Origin: JBHIFE01 sp046760985
GTDB taxonomy: Bacteria; Chloroflexota; Dehalococcoidia; Dehalococcoidales; RBG-16-60-22
Direction of reading: 5' to 3'
Assembly (NCBI GenBank): GCA_046760985.1
Contig: JBHIFE010000035.1
Span: 1-13,487, forward strand
DNA length: 13,487 nt
Below the pieces are notes generated by a model. It saw only the letters and a program-made list of their open reading frames with translations. It had not been told where the DNA came from and did no database searches. The position numbers and the translations under genes were made by a program. Shown here in pieces: positions 12,085 to 13,487 of the stretch; the first letter of the stretch is position 1; every line of letters starts with the position of its first letter.

Positions 12085-12134
12085 TTTGGAGGAGAGGGGA
12101 AGGGGGGTGTTTAAGAGGTGCGAAGCTCCTTCTA
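12085..12134. repeat. Degenerate copy of the G/C hairpin repeat, reverse orientation
   Basis: GGAGAGGGGAAGGGGGGTGT followed by TTAAGAGG and an imperfect GC-GAA-GC stem is the reverse complement of the stem 1-TAAACACCC-CCCCTCTCC order of the repeat. Stem 2 is only half present. Together with the copy at 11291-11327 it brackets the phosphoesterase gene in inverted orientation. Confidence 0.5.
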
Positions 12135-12150
12135 TAAAGTACTAAATACT

Positions 12151-12374
12151 AATTTCTAAACTCTAAACAATATCAAATGACCAAAGCCCTAAAGGGAAAT
12201 ACTAAACACAAAGCACGAAACTCTAAACAAATACAAAGCACTAATGACCAAATGACCCAAACGGTTTTGAATTTGGAATTTAGAAATTAGAATTTGTTTA
12301 GGATTTGGTGCTTAGATATTAGAATTTCACCAAAAGGGTTTGTTTACTATTTGGAAGTTAGAGTTTATAATTTG
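12151..12374. repeat. Long A/T-rich imperfect palindrome
   Basis: The left half is rich in A and C (modules such as AAACTCTAAACAA and CAAATGACCAAA), and the right half is its approximate reverse complement (TTGTTTAGGATTTGGTGCTT and TTAGAGTTTATAATTT). Matching pairs include AAGCACGAAACTCTAAACAA (12211-12230) with its counterpart at about 12290-12312, CCCTAAAGGG (12187-12196) with 12329-12338, and AATTTCTAAACTCTAA at the left end with 12358-12374. The centre is near 12262. The left half also holds two direct copies of AAACTCTAAACAA. No open frame or known element is evident; the 416-base gap before the next gene holds this and the repeat fragment at 12085-12134. Confidence 0.7.
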
Positions 12375-12407
12375 AGGAAGGGGGGGAGGGTTACCTAATA
12401 GGCTAAG

Positions 12408-12436
12408 TTGTGCCTTCAGCTACACCGTGCTATAAT
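12408..12436 (+). promoter_or_regulatory. Promoter of the membrane transglutaminase-like gene
   Basis: TTGTGC (12408-12413) is followed after 17 bases by TATAAT (12431-12436), preceded by TGC to give TGCTATAAT. The start would be near 12443, leaving a leader of about 39 bases with GAAGGG ahead of the ATG at 12482. Confidence 0.7.
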
Positions 12437-12481
12437 CCATTTACAGAAATCCCAAGGCTATGGGAGCTTTGAAGGGTTAAG

Positions 12482-13339
12482 ATGGTGCAGGGCTTGTGGA
12501 AAAAATTGTTCATTGGGGCAGCGGTTCTGCTGGTGATTTCACTTGTCTTTGACGGAATTTTGTGGCATAGATTAAATGACACCACTGCCCAACTCAATGC
12601 TATCCAGCCAGAAATGGACAGTCTCAAAGCGGAGCGAGACCAGATGCTTAGTAGCTATGTCAGCTTGAGAGACCAAATAAACCTGCGATTGGGCTTCAGG
12701 CAAGACGGTCAGCGCTTAATTAATCCGGATGACCCGGAAGTTGTCGCCAAGGTGCAGGAAATTACCGACGGTTATTCTGAGGAAGAGCTCTGGCACGATT
12801 ATGCCAGCCTGTACCAGTGGACAATGAGGAATATCAAATACAGCCTGGACAGCCCCACTCCCATTCTCCCCGAATCGGTAACTGGAACCTTGGAATGGGG
12901 ATATGACTTCTGGCGGACGCCGGCGGAGACGATAAGGGACGGGACGGGGGACTGTGAAGACATATCGGTGCTGTTAACCAGCATGCTGCTGAATTATAAT
13001 CAGAGAAAGTTCCCCGTTTGTGTAATAGGGATTCAAACCGCCGGTTCCAACCCCAAAGCCCATGTTGCTGTTGCCATCCTGAACGAGGGTGACCAGCTCA
13101 GCATTTTTGACATAACCGGTCGTTACTGGACTCCCTTCTCTGACATGGGCGGTTTCGGGACTCAGGAGATTTCTCTAGCGCTTAACCACTGGTTCAATCA
13201 TTTGAAGGATGAATTGCCTGATCCCCAGGTATATGTTGTATTTTCCGAGAATCTTTATCTAGAGTTTTCCAGCAACGAAGAATTTATTGATTGGGCAAGA
13301 AGGGTCTATCAAGACGAGCCTGTTGAAAATTCCGGCTAA
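12482..13339 (+). CDS. Membrane-anchored transglutaminase-like protein
   Basis: A 285-residue protein. Residues 8-27 (KLFIGAAVLLVISLVFDGIL) form one membrane anchor, with basic WKK before it and no clear cleavage site. Residues 30-66 (LNDTTAQLNAIQPEMDSLKA and on) look like a short coiled coil. The rest is a transglutaminase-like domain: an N-terminal helix with YQWTMRNIKYSLDSP, then GTGDCEDISVLLTSMLL with catalytic C158, KAHVAVAI with H194, and FDITGRYW with D210, the Cys-His-Asp order of this fold. The domain would face outside the cell. Such domains in bacteria act as proteases or cross-linkers, or have lost activity; the complete triad argues for activity, the substrate is unknown. The start has GAAGGG upstream and lies behind its own promoter. 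The end at 13339 is followed by a repeat copy. Confidence 0.88.
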   Translation: MVQGLWKKLFIGAAVLLVISLVFDGILWHRLNDTTAQLNAIQPEMDSLKAERDQMLSSYVSLRDQINLRLGFRQDGQRLINPDDPEVVAKVQEITDGYSEEELWHDYASLYQWTMRNIKYSLDSPTPILPESVTGTLEWGYDFWRTPAETIRDGTGDCEDISVLLTSMLLNYNQRKFPVCVIGIQTAGSNPKAHVAVAILNEGDQLSIFDITGRYWTPFSDMGGFGTQEISLALNHWFNHLKDELPDPQVYVVFSENLYLEFSSNEEFIDWARRVYQDEPVENSG

Positions 13340-13369
13340 TCTGCAGTCATTTATAGAAATTGTTTATTA

Positions 13370-13487
13370 ACCTCACCCCCCTTTAAATTTTATTTAATAA
13401 CCCCATCCCCCTTTATCCCCCTTCCCCTTGATAAGGGGAAGGGGGAATGGATATATAAGAGAGGCTTCGCCTCTCTTTGACTCTCCT
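13370..13487. repeat. Double-hairpin repeat, copy C, reverse orientation
   Basis: Reverse-orientation copy. CCTCACCCCC (13371-13380) mirrors the GGGGGTGAGG tail. Stem 2 is a perfect 14-bp TCCCCCTTCCCCTT/AAGGGGAAGGGGGA (13416-13429 with 13433-13446, loop GAT). Stem 1 is AAGAGAGGC/GCCTCTCTT (13457-13465 with 13469-13477, loop TTC). The outer TGACTCTCCT runs to the window edge, so the copy may continue. An extra insert of about 30 A/T- and C-rich bases separates the tail and stem 2. No gene lies in 13340-13487. Confidence 0.8.

Noticed and set aside
12151..12374. Replication origin
   Set aside because: A/T-rich and palindromic, but there is no cluster of DnaA boxes and no dnaA or dnaN nearby.

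Overview
The window looks like chromosomal housekeeping DNA from an uncultured bacterium. My best guess is Chloroflexota, class Dehalococcoidia. That is an inference from gene content and style (long-form SRP RNA, an archaeal-like UPF0200 kinase, G/C-rich hairpin repeats between genes), not from a marker gene I could place by alignment. There is no phage, transposase, CRISPR array or tRNA. Genes are ordinary in length and motifs; the unusual material lies in the intergenic DNA and in several start sites.

Layout, left to right. Minus strand 1-1550: an operon of a small zinc-ribbon protein, a ComF-type phosphoribosyltransferase and long-form ribosome hibernation factor HPF, which runs off the left edge only a few residues short. 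Minus strand 1617-3480: an amidohydrolase, RNA 2',3'-cyclic phosphodiesterase ThpR and a one-domain cupin. Minus strand 3599-4282: ribosomal protein bL25/CTC. 4283-4717: no gene, but two copies of a double-hairpin repeat. Minus strand 4718-5880: a dCMP deaminase and a P-loop kinase of UPF0200 type. Plus strand 5936-8139: an EamA-type transporter and the CCA-adding enzyme. Minus strand 8136-11166: SRP RNA, a short transglutaminase-like protein, RsmA, IspE and rubrerythrin, probably one transcription unit. Minus strand 11334-12078: a calcineurin-like phosphoesterase. 12066-12481: no gene, but a repeat fragment and a roughly 225-bp A/T-rich imperfect palindrome. Plus strand 12408-13339: a membrane-anchored transglutaminase-like protein. 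13340-13487: no gene, another repeat copy in reverse orientation.

Many genes share a theme of RNA and ribosome function: HPF, bL25, ThpR, CCA enzyme, RsmA and SRP RNA. Nucleotide metabolism (ComF, dCMP deaminase, UPF0200 kinase) and isoprenoid synthesis (IspE) sit among them.

The most interesting signals are non-coding: (1) TGnTATAAT-like extended -10 boxes placed so that transcription should start at or within a few bases of the start codon of the amidohydrolase, CCA enzyme and phosphoesterase (leaderless mRNAs); (2) a dispersed family of double G/C hairpins, with complete, half and inverted copies; (3) a 64-66 bp repeat present twice in inverted orientation, each with an inverted repeat of 9-11 bp arms and a 16-nt spacer followed by a Shine-Dalgarno-like AAAGGA; (4) a long A/T-rich imperfect palindrome upstream of the last gene. 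I did not find a convincing new multi-gene system.
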